Shown: one piece after another, positions 1 to 6,082 of the stretch
Numbering within the stretch: the first letter of the stretch is position 1
How the letters are laid out: each line of letters begins with the position of its first letter
Source of the DNA: an uncultured Eubacteriales bacterium
GTDB taxonomy: Bacteria; Bacillota_A; Clostridia; Peptostreptococcales; Anaerovoracaceae
Direction of reading: 5' to 3'
NCBI GenBank assembly: GCA_902790885.1
Contig: CADATR010000150.1
Location: 1-6,161 of the forward strand
Length of the DNA stretch: 6,161 nucleotides
The notes under the pieces: generated by a model
What the model was told of the DNA's origin: nothing
What the model saw: only the letters and a program-made list of their open reading frames with translations
The model's database searches: none
Translations under genes and position numbers: made by a program

Positions 1-333
1 ATTGCCTTTATAATTCTCCAGAAGGTAATCAAACATCTTAGTTCCGACCCCCTTTCTGTGATACTGCCCATCGACAAAGAAGAAACAGATATGCTCCAGA
101 TTCGAGCGGATGCCTATAATTCCAATAAGTTTACCGCTGTCAAACGCTCCGTAGTAATCTATACCATAAAGATATTCCTCATCATGCAGGCACCTACGGA
201 ACTCCTCAGTCCCCTCTGCTGAATAATCAGGAGATTCGTATTCGGAAAACACCTTCCAGGCCAGATCCAGAGCTACAGAGACCTCAGGATCAGACAGCCT
301 GCGTATTTGGATCATATTGTCTATCAGTGTCAT
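1..333 (-). CDS. GNAT-family N-acetyltransferase, C-terminus cut by window edge
   Basis: The reverse strand encodes 111 residues and runs off the left edge, so the C-terminal part is missing. The visible part ends in a GNAT motif A: a hydrophobic strand (CFFFVD, residues 83-88) followed by the acetyl-CoA pyrophosphate loop HRKGVG (92-97) and the start of the next helix (TKMFDYLLEN). The preceding strand pair (YYGAFDSGKLIGIIGIR, about 60-76) is the usual GNAT beta2-beta3 hairpin. The family transfers an acetyl group from acetyl-CoA to an amine; the substrate cannot be read from sequence. The ATG overlaps the upstream gene's TGA as ATGA, and an AAGGAAG lies 10 bases before it, so translational coupling is likely. 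A second ATG at codon 7 is possible but less well supported. Confidence 0.85.
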   Translation of the reverse strand, partial: MTLIDNMIQIRRLSDPEVSVALDLAWKVFSEYESPDYSAEGTEEFRRCLHDEEYLYGIDYYGAFDSGKLIGIIGIRSNLEHICFFFVDGQYHRKGVGTKMFDYLLENYKGN

Positions 334-599
334 TTCTTGTCATCTTCCTTCTCTTTTGAAGAACCCATAGCAAGTCCCAGTAACAGGCCCAGCATCATTC
401 CGATGCCAACATTGATATGCAGTGCTGTTGCCATTGCAACTCCGAAGCACATCCCAATGGACATTCCTTCAGAACTATAGTCGTCTTTCTTTTTCTGAGT
501 CATTTTTCTGCATGCCGCTCTTACACAAAACACAGCAAGTAAGAGACCAAGTGCGATCAAAGGCATCGCAGCACCGGCGAACATGTAAATACTGCTCAT
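330..599 (-). CDS. Small glycine-zipper membrane protein (89 aa)
   Basis: The protein has an N-terminal membrane segment (about residues 7-29), a short basic loop (RKMTQKKKDD, 31-40), a glycine-rich hydrophobic region (about 45-79) and a charged tail (SSKEKEDDKK). The hydrophobic region holds two glycine-zipper runs: G45-G49-G53 and G67-G71-G75-G79, each with GxxxG spacing. These may be one long or two short helices that pack tightly or oligomerise. Similar short proteins occur in Firmicutes annotated only as glycine-zipper proteins; the function is unknown. The ATG follows AGAGGAG at 8-base spacing. It overlaps the acetyltransferase start by four bases, making a two-gene unit. A TetR-like site lies 24-37 bases upstream of its start, so the neighbouring repressor probably controls it. 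Confidence 0.8.
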   Translation of the reverse strand: MSSIYMFAGAAMPLIALGLLLAVFCVRAACRKMTQKKKDDYSSEGMSIGMCFGVAMATALHINVGIGMMLGLLLGLAMGSSKEKEDDKK

Positions 600-622
600 A
601 TTCGGTTCTCCTCTTTTGCTCC

Positions 623-636
623 CTATCGTTCGGTAG
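623..636. promoter_or_regulatory. Possible TetR-family operator upstream of the small membrane protein
   Basis: The 14-base dyad CTATCGTTCGGTAG has half-sites CTAYCG and CGGTAG. Its first ten bases match the site inside the tetR promoter spacer (CTA, C or T, CGTTCG). It lies just upstream of the ribosome binding site of the glycine-zipper gene, where a bound repressor would block initiation or early elongation. I could not find a convincing -35/-10 pair for that gene; the best is a weak CTGACC-17-CAAACT. Confidence 0.45.
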
Positions 637-654
637 TTTGAGGTGTATTTTTTT

Positions 655-680
655 ACCGGTCAGCCTTAAGGCCGGCCGGC
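655..680 (-). repeat. GC-rich inverted repeat between tetR and the small membrane protein gene
   Basis: Two arms (655-665 and 670-680) around a TTAA loop can form a stem of about ten pairs with one mismatch on the minus-strand RNA. The sequence stands out in an otherwise AT-rich gap. In the direction of transcription it is followed by a run of seven A rather than T, and on the plus strand the T run precedes it, so it does not fit an intrinsic terminator in either direction. It may be a processing or Rho-linked structure, or a protein-binding site. Confidence 0.4.
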
Positions 681-716
681 AATTGATATTCTATATGATT
701 TATTTATAGTATCGTT

Positions 717-1334
717 CTACTTTGCGTAGACCTCGAAGAACTGTAGCACGTGTTTATGCACCAGTTCCATCACTTCTTCCTCTCTGGCAGGCTCCCTGTC
801 ACACAGGTTGATCCAGACTGTGATCGGTGATGAGAGCTGCGCGGCCATGATCTCAGTATCCGCTTCCCTAAGCGTATTGCTGCGGATAAGGTATCTGATC
901 ATGCCTTCGAAGTATTTCATGATCCCTTCGTAATTCATTCTGGTCTGCAGAACAGAGAGTTCCCGGTTGCGGAACTGCTCGATCAAGAGCAGCTTTCTGC
1001 CCCTGCTGATGGCCGGATCATGGACTATATATCTGACCTGACCCTGGATCATCTTCGCGGCATCATCCGCAGTCATCCCCTCTTTGTCCTTTGTGAATTC
1101 AGGATCGTCCCAGTCGGCTTTAGTGAATATGGAATGCTCTGCATATCCGTTTAGCACCGACTCTACGACATTATCCAGTATCTCCTGCTTGCTTCCGAAG
1201 TGGCTGTAAAGAGATGCCTTTCTGATCCCTACCGCATCTGCGATCTGCGAAATGCTCGTAGCTTCATAACCATTAACTGAAAACAGATCCAGCGCGACAT
1301 TCAGTATCTCATCTCTTGTATTGCCCTTATCCAT
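717..1334 (-). CDS. TetR/AcrR-family transcriptional repressor
   Basis: The 205-residue protein has the standard TetR size. Residues 6-52 form the DNA-binding domain: helix [22 protein letters not shown], then the helix-turn-helix with [26 protein letters not shown] (about 27-53), where SLYSHF is the recognition-helix signature. The remaining 150 residues are a helical ligand-binding and dimerisation domain typical of the family, whose ligand is not predictable. AGGAGG lies six bases before the ATG. It has its own strong promoter in the 76-base gap behind the ABC permease gene, with an operator-like dyad between -35 and -10, so negative autoregulation is likely. A related site precedes the downstream membrane protein gene. 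It could also respond to the same stress as the adjacent Bce-like transporter, but the sequence does not show that. Confidence 0.93.
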   Translation of the reverse strand: MDKGNTRDEILNVALDLFSVNGYEATSISQIADAVGIRKASLYSHFGSKQEILDNVVESVLNGYAEHSIFTKADWDDPEFTKDKEGMTADDAAKMIQGQVRYIVHDPAISRGRKLLLIEQFRNRELSVLQTRMNYEGIMKYFEGMIRYLIRSNTLREADTEIMAAQLSSPITVWINLCDREPAREEEVMELVHKHVLQFFEVYAK

Positions 1335-1373
1335 AGCATTCCTCCTGCAGTAAAATATATATTGGGCATCACC

Positions 1374-1402
1374 ATTCTACCTACCGTTCGTTCGTTAGTC
1401 AA
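1374..1402 (-). promoter_or_regulatory. Sigma-A type promoter of tetR
   Basis: Read on the minus strand, TTGACT (1397-1402) and TAGAAT (1374-1379) are separated by exactly 17 bases. Both hexamers match five of six consensus positions. Transcription should start near 1367, giving a leader of about 33 bases that contains the AGGAGG site at 1341-1346. The spacer contains the operator-like dyad, so a bound repressor would exclude RNA polymerase. Confidence 0.75.
1381..1398. promoter_or_regulatory. Probable TetR autoregulatory operator
   Basis: CTACCGTTCGTTCGTTAG is an imperfect dyad centred in the promoter spacer, with half-sites CTACCG and CGTTAG and an internal TTCG repeat. TetR-family operators commonly occupy this position and often contain ACCG/CGGT half-sites. 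It shares CTAYCGTTCG with the site at 623-636, differing mainly by one extra TTCG unit. Confidence 0.6.
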
Positions 1403-1410
1403 TACCTTTT

Positions 1411-3441
1411 TTACGAAACGATTCGGTAGTATGCATTAGATGTAACTCTGTATATGACCGCATATACTATACCGCAGATCAGTACGCATACACTGGAGGT
1501 AATGATCAGGCGCGGTATGTCAAACAGTCCGAACAGCATGAGCAGCTTGTTTACTATAGGCAGTACCACCGCCAAGTGTATGCAGGCTAAGATGATTGGG
1601 ATAAGGAATACCGTCAGCATCTGTGAATTGATGCTTTTTCTTATTTCATCCTTCGTCATGCCGACCTTCTGCATTATGTCGAATCTGGACTGATCCTCGA
1701 AACCTTCCGAGACCTGTTTGTAATACATGATTATCACGCAGGACATCAGGAAGATGATGCTGAGCAGAATGCCGAGGAAAAACAGTCCTCCGAAGGTGCT
1801 GACGAAGTCGCCTCGTTCTGCTTCATGGCTCTCGCAGTAGCAGTTGTCAAAGTCAAGCGGCTTCAGTTCCTCTTTGATCAAATTATCCAGTGTGGCTGCC
1901 AGAGCCACCTGCTCGTCGGCGTCAAGGCCGGTATCAAAACGGCAGTCCCAGAACCACGCCAGCATAGGCTCGCCGTCGTAATCTGCATATTTTGTGTAGT
2001 TCTTCGCGACCTCACCAGCATCCTTCACGATCACAAAGATGCCCGGAGATGCCGAGACCACTGCAGCCGGATCTATCTCTTCTATCCTGTCATCGATACG
2101 CTTTGTGACTTTGAACGGAACATCCCCGATAGTTATCACATCGCCGATCTCTATGTCCTTTGCGGTTCCGACCAATGCTTCACCCTGAGCCACTGTCTCG
2201 TTATAGCCAAATACTCTGTTATAGACATCCACATCAATGAACAGTATCTGCGCTACTTTGTCATAATTGATGAAAGCAAGATCTGACTTTGAGTTGAGTG
2301 TGACATCCAGCTTGCTGTCATCGAAGTAACCGCTGATCGACCACTCGTAATATGTTTTGTTGTTCATTATCTCCGCACCGTGTTCCTCAGCAGCGGCCTT
2401 AAGGTCAGCATCCAGCTTCTCACCCAGATCCTCAAGGCTTTCATCATAACCGTACTTGCACGCAAAGGCACCTATCTCGTTAGGATAGCGCACATTGAGG
2501 CACTGCTCTGCACCTGTGTAAAGCGCTGAAGTCGAGGACATCATTACAAGGATCATCGTCAGAAGGATGCAGATCGACGCAAGTCCCGCCCCGTTTCTCT
2601 TCATGCGATATGCCATCGAAGACACCGATACAAAATGATTTGTCTGGTAATAGTAGTTCCTATTCTTCTGAAGCATCCTGCAAAGGATGACAGAGCCTGC
2701 GATCAGAAGAAGATAGGTACCTATCATTATCAGTATCACGGCGACAAAGAACCACATGAGTGCTGACATAGGTTGCTGTATCTTAAGCGCGATATAGTAT
2801 CCCGACCCAAGAGATGCAAGGCCGAGGACGCCTGTGAGCCAGTTTGACTTCGGCGGCTTCTCGCCTGCTTTATCTGCAGTCACCAGCTCTATTGGACTTG
2901 CAAAACTGACTTGTCTCAGCGAATTGAGATAGATCAGCAAAAAAATCGCGCTGTATGTTACAACTGTCATGATGACAGAGGTGAACGGAACAGAGAAAGC
3001 ATATCTTACAGGTACTTCTATCAGCTTTGTAAATCCGAGCTCTGCCAGCTTGGAAATCCCTATGCCGGCAATGAGTCCGCCGAATATCGCGACTGCCCAT
3101 GTAAACAGCGTTTCGAAGAACAGTATCCTTCCCAGGTTGAATCTGTTCATCCCCAAAATGCTGTAAAGACCGAACTCCTTCTTTCTGCCTTTGATCAGCG
3201 TTGCCTGTGTATAAAAGAGAAACAGAAGCCCGAACAGCGTCATTATATATGTGCCCATCTGCATCATATCGGTAGCAGTGTGCCCGCCCGGCATGCCGTC
3301 CATGATCCCTGAATACCCGAGGAAGTGAAGGATGTAATACACAGCTACCATCATGATGCATGTCACCAGATACGGTGCATACAGCCTGCCGTTCTTACGC
3401 ATGCCGTTCGCAGCCATCTTTGGATAGAATCCCAGCTTCAT
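1411..3441 (-). CDS. BceB/FtsX-type ABC transporter permease
   Basis: The 676-residue protein has the ten-helix layout of BceB-type permeases (B. subtilis BceB is about 646). Predicted membrane segments are near 21-43, 58-80, 105-130, 150-172, 200-220, 226-250, 286-308, 549-574, 606-632 and 646-666. Between helices 7 and 8 lies an extracytoplasmic domain of about 240 residues (309-548), the region that in this family determines which peptide antibiotic is recognised. That domain has five cysteines (C314, C328, C500, C534, C536). The motif KKEFGLYSILGMNRFNLGRILFFE after helix 2 is the FtsX-type coupling region that meets the ATPase. The ATG overlaps the ATPase stop as TAATG and follows GGGAGGTGA, so the two proteins are made together. 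It likely acts in the membrane to free targets from, or expel, cell-wall-active peptides and to signal to the kinase. Confidence 0.93.
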   Translation of the reverse strand: MKLGFYPKMAANGMRKNGRLYAPYLVTCIMMVAVYYILHFLGYSGIMDGMPGGHTATDMMQMGTYIMTLFGLLFLFYTQATLIKGRKKEFGLYSILGMNRFNLGRILFFETLFTWAVAIFGGLIAGIGISKLAELGFTKLIEVPVRYAFSVPFTSVIMTVVTYSAIFLLIYLNSLRQVSFASPIELVTADKAGEKPPKSNWLTGVLGLASLGSGYYIALKIQQPMSALMWFFVAVILIMIGTYLLLIAGSVILCRMLQKNRNYYYQTNHFVSVSSMAYRMKRNGAGLASICILLTMILVMMSSTSALYTGAEQCLNVRYPNEIGAFACKYGYDESLEDLGEKLDADLKAAAEEHGAEIMNNKTYYEWSISGYFDDSKLDVTLNSKSDLAFINYDKVAQILFIDVDVYNRVFGYNETVAQGEALVGTAKDIEIGDVITIGDVPFKVTKRIDDRIEEIDPAAVVSASPGIFVIVKDAGEVAKNYTKYADYDGEPMLAWFWDCRFDTGLDADEQVALAATLDNLIKEELKPLDFDNCYCESHEAERGDFVSTFGGLFFLGILLSIIFLMSCVIIMYYKQVSEGFEDQSRFDIMQKVGMTKDEIRKSINSQMLTVFLIPIILACIHLAVVLPIVNKLLMLFGLFDIPRLIITSSVCVLICGIVYAVIYRVTSNAYYRIVS

Positions 3442-4202
3442 TATCTGTCACCTCCCTGTGCGAGAAGCGTCAGTGTATTGCTAATCTTCTGATACATCTG
3501 CTGATCAGTGGCATCGCCTTTATATATCTGGTGGAACACTACTCCATCGCGTATAAACATCACCCTGGAAGCCCTGCTCGCAGCCTTTGTGGAATGAGTT
3601 ACCATCAGGATGGTATGTCCCATCTGATTCACCTTAGCGAAAAGATCAAGCAGCTCGTCTGATGACTTTGAATCAAGTGCGCCCGTAGGCTCATCCGCCA
3701 GAACTATTCTCGGATCTGTGATCAGTGCTCTCGCAACCGCCGCTCTCTGTTTCTGACCGCCGGATACCTCGTAAGGATATTTCTTGAGAAGGGTTTCGAT
3801 ACCAAGCGGTGATGCAAGGTCATCCAGCCTCTTCTTCATATCTTCCGGCTTCATTCCGGCCAGAACCAGTGGAAGATAGATATTGTCTTCGAGAGAGAAT
3901 GTATCCAGCAGATTGAAGTCCTGAAACACATACCCCAGATTGTCTCTGCGGAATTTTGCAAGATCCGAGTCCCTGACTGCGCTCAGCTTCATGCCGTCAA
4001 GTATGACCGTTCCTTCTGTCGGCTTGTCCAGAGCCGCGATTATGTTCAGCAGGGTGGTCTTGCCGCTGCCGGATTCTCCCATGATAGCGACATATTCGCC
4101 CTTTTCAACTGTGAAATTGACGTTCTTCAGCGCTTCAACGGATGCTCCGCCGAAACGAGTCCTGTATGTTTTCTTTATTCCTCTTGCTTCAAGTAAACTC
4201 AT
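3441..4202 (-). CDS. BceA/MacB-type ABC transporter ATP-binding protein
   Basis: The 253-residue protein contains a complete nucleotide-binding domain: Walker A GESGSGKT (42-49), Q-loop Q94 in YVFQDFNLLD, signature VSGGQ (146-150), Walker B RIVLADE (165-171) with E171 as catalytic base, D-loop GALD (174-177) and switch histidine H203. Its length equals that of B. subtilis BceA as I recall it, and the close fit to the LolD/MacB/BceA class (FQDFNLLDTFSLEDNI) matches the neighbouring permease. It powers the permease from the cytoplasmic face. AAGGAGG lies eight bases before the ATG. The gene starts a two-gene operon preceded by a BceR-like box at 4287-4300. Confidence 0.96.
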   Translation of the reverse strand: MSLLEARGIKKTYRTRFGGASVEALKNVNFTVEKGEYVAIMGESGSGKTTLLNIIAALDKPTEGTVILDGMKLSAVRDSDLAKFRRDNLGYVFQDFNLLDTFSLEDNIYLPLVLAGMKPEDMKKRLDDLASPLGIETLLKKYPYEVSGGQKQRAAVARALITDPRIVLADEPTGALDSKSSDELLDLFAKVNQMGHTILMVTHSTKAASRASRVMFIRDGVVFHQIYKGDATDQQMYQKISNTLTLLAQGGDR

Positions 4203-4248
4203 TACTGTAACCTCCTTGTTACCTGATTACAGTCTGATGATAATAATA

Positions 4249-4278
4249 TAAGCAGAGCCGTTCCATCGGATCTGCTTA
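4249..4278 (-). repeat. Inverted repeat able to form a stem-loop in the ABC operon control region
   Basis: TAAGCAGA (4249-4256) and TCTGCTTA (4271-4278) are perfect 8-bp arms. Inside them CCG/CGG adds three pairs after one mismatch, leaving a six-base loop. In minus-strand RNA it is followed by TATTATTATC, so it might work as a weak terminator for the upstream kinase operon. It also overlaps the predicted -35 and -10 of the ABC promoter and could be an operator instead. Confidence 0.5.
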
Positions 4279-4286
4279 CGTATTTC

Positions 4287-4300
4287 TTACATATATGTCA
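4287..4300. promoter_or_regulatory. BceR-like response regulator binding box
   Basis: TTACATATATGTCA is a near-perfect dyad, TTACA-TATA-TGTCA. Read on the minus strand it is TGACA-N4-TGTAA, which fits the TNACA-N4-TGTAA box described for BceR-type regulators upstream of bceA-type promoters (recalled from the literature, not searched). It is the only such site I saw, and it lies upstream of the ABC operon, next to the regulator that would bind it. Confidence 0.65.
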
Positions 4301-4318
4301 CATTTATGATCAATCTTC

Positions 4319-4461
4319 TGTCACGAGTCTTGTGGTTCTGAAATCAAGTATTATCGTCGTGCCCCTGCCCGGCTGCGACTCAGCGCTTATGTCACGAGTC
4401 TTGTGGTTCTGAAATCAAGTATTATCGTCGTGCCCCTGCCCGGCTGCGACTCAGCGCTTAT
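4319..4461. repeat. Perfect 71-bp tandem duplication at the 3' end of the histidine kinase gene
   Basis: Copies at 4320-4390 and 4391-4461 are identical, and one further base matches at 4319/4390. Because 71 is not a multiple of three, the second copy is out of frame: the kinase now stops at a TAA made across the copy junction (4387-4389). Joining a single copy to the downstream sequence would give ...RLVTED and TGA at 4310-4312, so the current protein has lost only two residues. The bases from 4310 to 4386 are the former gene end, now untranslated. Confidence 0.97.
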
Positions 4462-5382
4462 CGTATGCCCGAGATTGTCCGTTATCCTTTTGCAGAGATA
4501 AAGCCCGATCCCGCTTGCCCGTTTATCCTCGCGACCGTTGAAGCCGGTGTAGCCGTTTTCAAATATGCGAGGAAGGTCTTCAGCACTTATACCTATACCG
4601 GTATCACTGATATGGAGAATTCCCGGCTCATCCATATAGATATGCACGCCGCCTTCTGAAGTGTACTTGACCGCATTTGAAATAATCTGCTCTATAACGA
4701 ATGTCAGCCATTTTCCATCGGTGAGCACAGTATAATTCACTGGCTGATAATCCAGCGTCAGTCTCTTCAGAATGAATTCCCTTGAAAACTTCCGGACAGC
4801 CGTGCGGATGATACTGTCAAGATCATATTCCTTTATAAGGTAGTCCGTGCTGTCCGAATCCAATTCCTTTATAAGGTAGTCCGTGCTGTCCGAATCCAGT
4901 CGCAGGAACGTCAGCACCATTTCGACATATTCTTCGATCCGGTTCAGATCTGAAGTGAGTTTTCTTGCCGTCTCTGTATCCTCTGACTGGAGGCTGAGCC
5001 GCATGGCTGCAATCGGAGTTTTGATCTGATGTGCCCAGACAGTATAGTAGTCGATCATATCGTTATACTCTTCTGCCGCGTGAACTGCTGACTGCTTCGC
5101 CTCGTCCTGAAGTTTAGTGATGATCTGCTGATAGTCCTCCTCCAGCCGATCGGCCGGAGCAGGCATTTCTTCGTGGGTAAGCATTATGTGCCGCCTTCGA
5201 TAAGCAATATAGTCGATCGCTAATGCGGCTACGCCGATCATAATACTCAGGATCAGCGGGTATGTAACTACTATGACAGGCATATCGAACAGCAGATATG
5301 CAGCCGCGAATGCTCCGGCTATTAGTATGTATACTACTATCGCTTTCGCGCGCGATCTGAGATAGCTCTTAAGCAGCCCCAT
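4387..5382 (-). CDS. BceS-like intramembrane-sensing histidine kinase with internal duplication
   Basis: This 331-residue kinase has two membrane helices (about 13-31 and 36-60) joined by only a few outside residues (FDMP), the hallmark of intramembrane-sensing kinases that read their partner transporter and not a ligand. The phospho-acceptor is H118 in WAHQIKTP. ATP-binding boxes follow: N236 in EQIISNAVKYT, G1 DTGIG (260-264), F274 region RIFENGYTG, and G2 GIGL (291-294). All key residues are present, so activity is expected. Residues 162-173 (LDSDSTDYLIKE) are repeated exactly at 174-185; related kinases have this block once, as far as I recall. The C-terminus was reset by a second duplication and lacks about two residues. 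The ATG overlaps the regulator stop (TAATG) and GGAGG precedes it by seven bases. Confidence 0.93.
   Translation of the reverse strand: MGLLKSYLRSRAKAIVVYILIAGAFAAAYLLFDMPVIVVTYPLILSIMIGVAALAIDYIAYRRRHIMLTHEEMPAPADRLEEDYQQIITKLQDEAKQSAVHAAEEYNDMIDYYTVWAHQIKTPIAAMRLSLQSEDTETARKLTSDLNRIEEYVEMVLTFLRLDSDSTDYLIKELDSDSTDYLIKEYDLDSIIRTAVRKFSREFILKRLTLDYQPVNYTVLTDGKWLTFVIEQIISNAVKYTSEGGVHIYMDEPGILHISDTGIGISAEDLPRIFENGYTGFNGREDKRASGIGLYLCKRITDNLGHTISAESQPGRGTTIILDFRTTRLVT
4827..4898. repeat. Perfect in-frame 36-bp tandem duplication inside the histidine kinase gene
   Basis: Units at 4827-4862 and 4863-4898 are identical over all 36 bases, and the match ends exactly at the unit boundaries. It adds 12 residues (LDSDSTDYLIKE) in the stretch linking the second helix of the phospho-acceptor domain to the ATP-binding domain. 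Confidence 0.98.
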
Positions 5383-6059
5383 TATTCGGCCTCCAGGATA
5401 TACCCTACGCCGAACCTTGTTTTGATAAGATCTTTGAGACCGCCTTCTTCAAGAGTTCTGCGGAGCCTGCCCACATTAACTGTCAGCGTGTTTTCATCAA
5501 CAAAGCTGTCTGTTTCCCAGAGTGCCTCCATAAGCTTTTCTCTGCTTACGACCTTGTTCTTGTTCTGCATCAGCGTAAGAAAGATCATGTACTCATTTCT
5601 TGACAGAACTATCTTGTTGCCGTTGTACAGCAGCGTATTATCCTCAGTATTGAGCACAGCGCCTGCCGCCTGCAGAGTGAAAGTATTCCGGTTGAAATCG
5701 TATGCCCTGCGAAGAAGCGCCTGTACCTTAGCGATCAGAACGCTTTGGTCAAAAGGCTTTGGGATATAGTCATCAGCGCCCATGTTCATGGCCATGATGA
5801 TATTCATGTTGTCTGTTGCAGACGAAATGAATATGATTGGCACCGAGCTTGTCTTTCGTATCTCCTGACACCAGTGATAGCCACCCATGTATGGGAGAGT
5901 GATGTCCATAATGACCAGATGGGGCTTGTATTCCTCGATTTCTTCCGAGACACGGCGGAAGTCAGTTATCTTACGGGCTTCCATCCCCCAGCCAGCAAGA
6001 CAATTGCATATTCCTTCAGCTATTCCGTTATCGTCTTCTACTATGATTACCCTATACAT
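5382..6059 (-). CDS. OmpR/PhoB-type response regulator, BceR-like
   Basis: The 225-residue protein has a receiver domain (1-115) with acidic pocket E8, D9 and D10 (VEDDN), phospho-acceptor D52 in VIMDITLPYMGG, switch serine S79 in IIFISSA and K101 in IPKPF. A short linker leads to a winged-helix DNA-binding domain (about 128-223) with LSRNEYMIFLTLMQN, the recognition helix region VDENTLTVNVGRLRRTL and the C-terminal hairpin RFGVGYILEAE. All phosphorylation residues are intact. As the kinase follows directly with a one-base overlap, they form one signalling pair. The likely target is the ABC operon, via the box at 4287-4300. Its ribosome binding site is weak (GGGA six bases before the ATG), and no alternative start fits better. 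Confidence 0.95.
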   Translation of the reverse strand: MYRVIIVEDDNGIAEGICNCLAGWGMEARKITDFRRVSEEIEEYKPHLVIMDITLPYMGGYHWCQEIRKTSSVPIIFISSATDNMNIIMAMNMGADDYIPKPFDQSVLIAKVQALLRRAYDFNRNTFTLQAAGAVLNTEDNTLLYNGNKIVLSRNEYMIFLTLMQNKNKVVSREKLMEALWETDSFVDENTLTVNVGRLRRTLEEGGLKDLIKTRFGVGYILEAE

Positions 6060-6082
6060 GATTATTCCCAGTTATAATAGTA

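Larger units (their letters stand above)
4245..4300 (-). promoter_or_regulatory. Predicted activator-dependent promoter of the ABC transporter operon
   Basis: A -10 candidate TATATT (minus strand, 4245-4250) has only a poor hexamer, AGATCC, 17 bases upstream, as expected for a promoter that needs an activator. The BceR-like box would be centred about 55 bases upstream of the start point (near 4238). An alternative -10, TATTAT, overlaps it. The placement is inferred from spacing only. Confidence 0.4.

Noticed and set aside
655..680. Intrinsic terminator after tetR
   Set aside because: The stem is followed by A residues in the transcribed direction and preceded by T on the other strand, so the required U tail is missing.
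1825..2286. 153-codon open frame on the plus strand
   Set aside because: It lies wholly antisense to the permease gene, has no ribosome binding site or recognisable domain, and the opposite frame is clearly the real gene.
2870..3361. 163-codon open frame on the minus strand
   Set aside because: It is an out-of-frame shadow of the permease N-terminal half; the His- and Arg-rich translation lacks any domain and the permease frame is unbroken.
4310..4386. Separate small gene in the duplicated kinase tail
   Set aside because: It is a leftover copy of the kinase 3' end without its own start signal.
4319..4898. CRISPR array or insertion sequence end
   Set aside because: The repeats are adjacent with no spacers, have two different unit lengths, and mostly encode kinase residues; they are simple tandem duplications.
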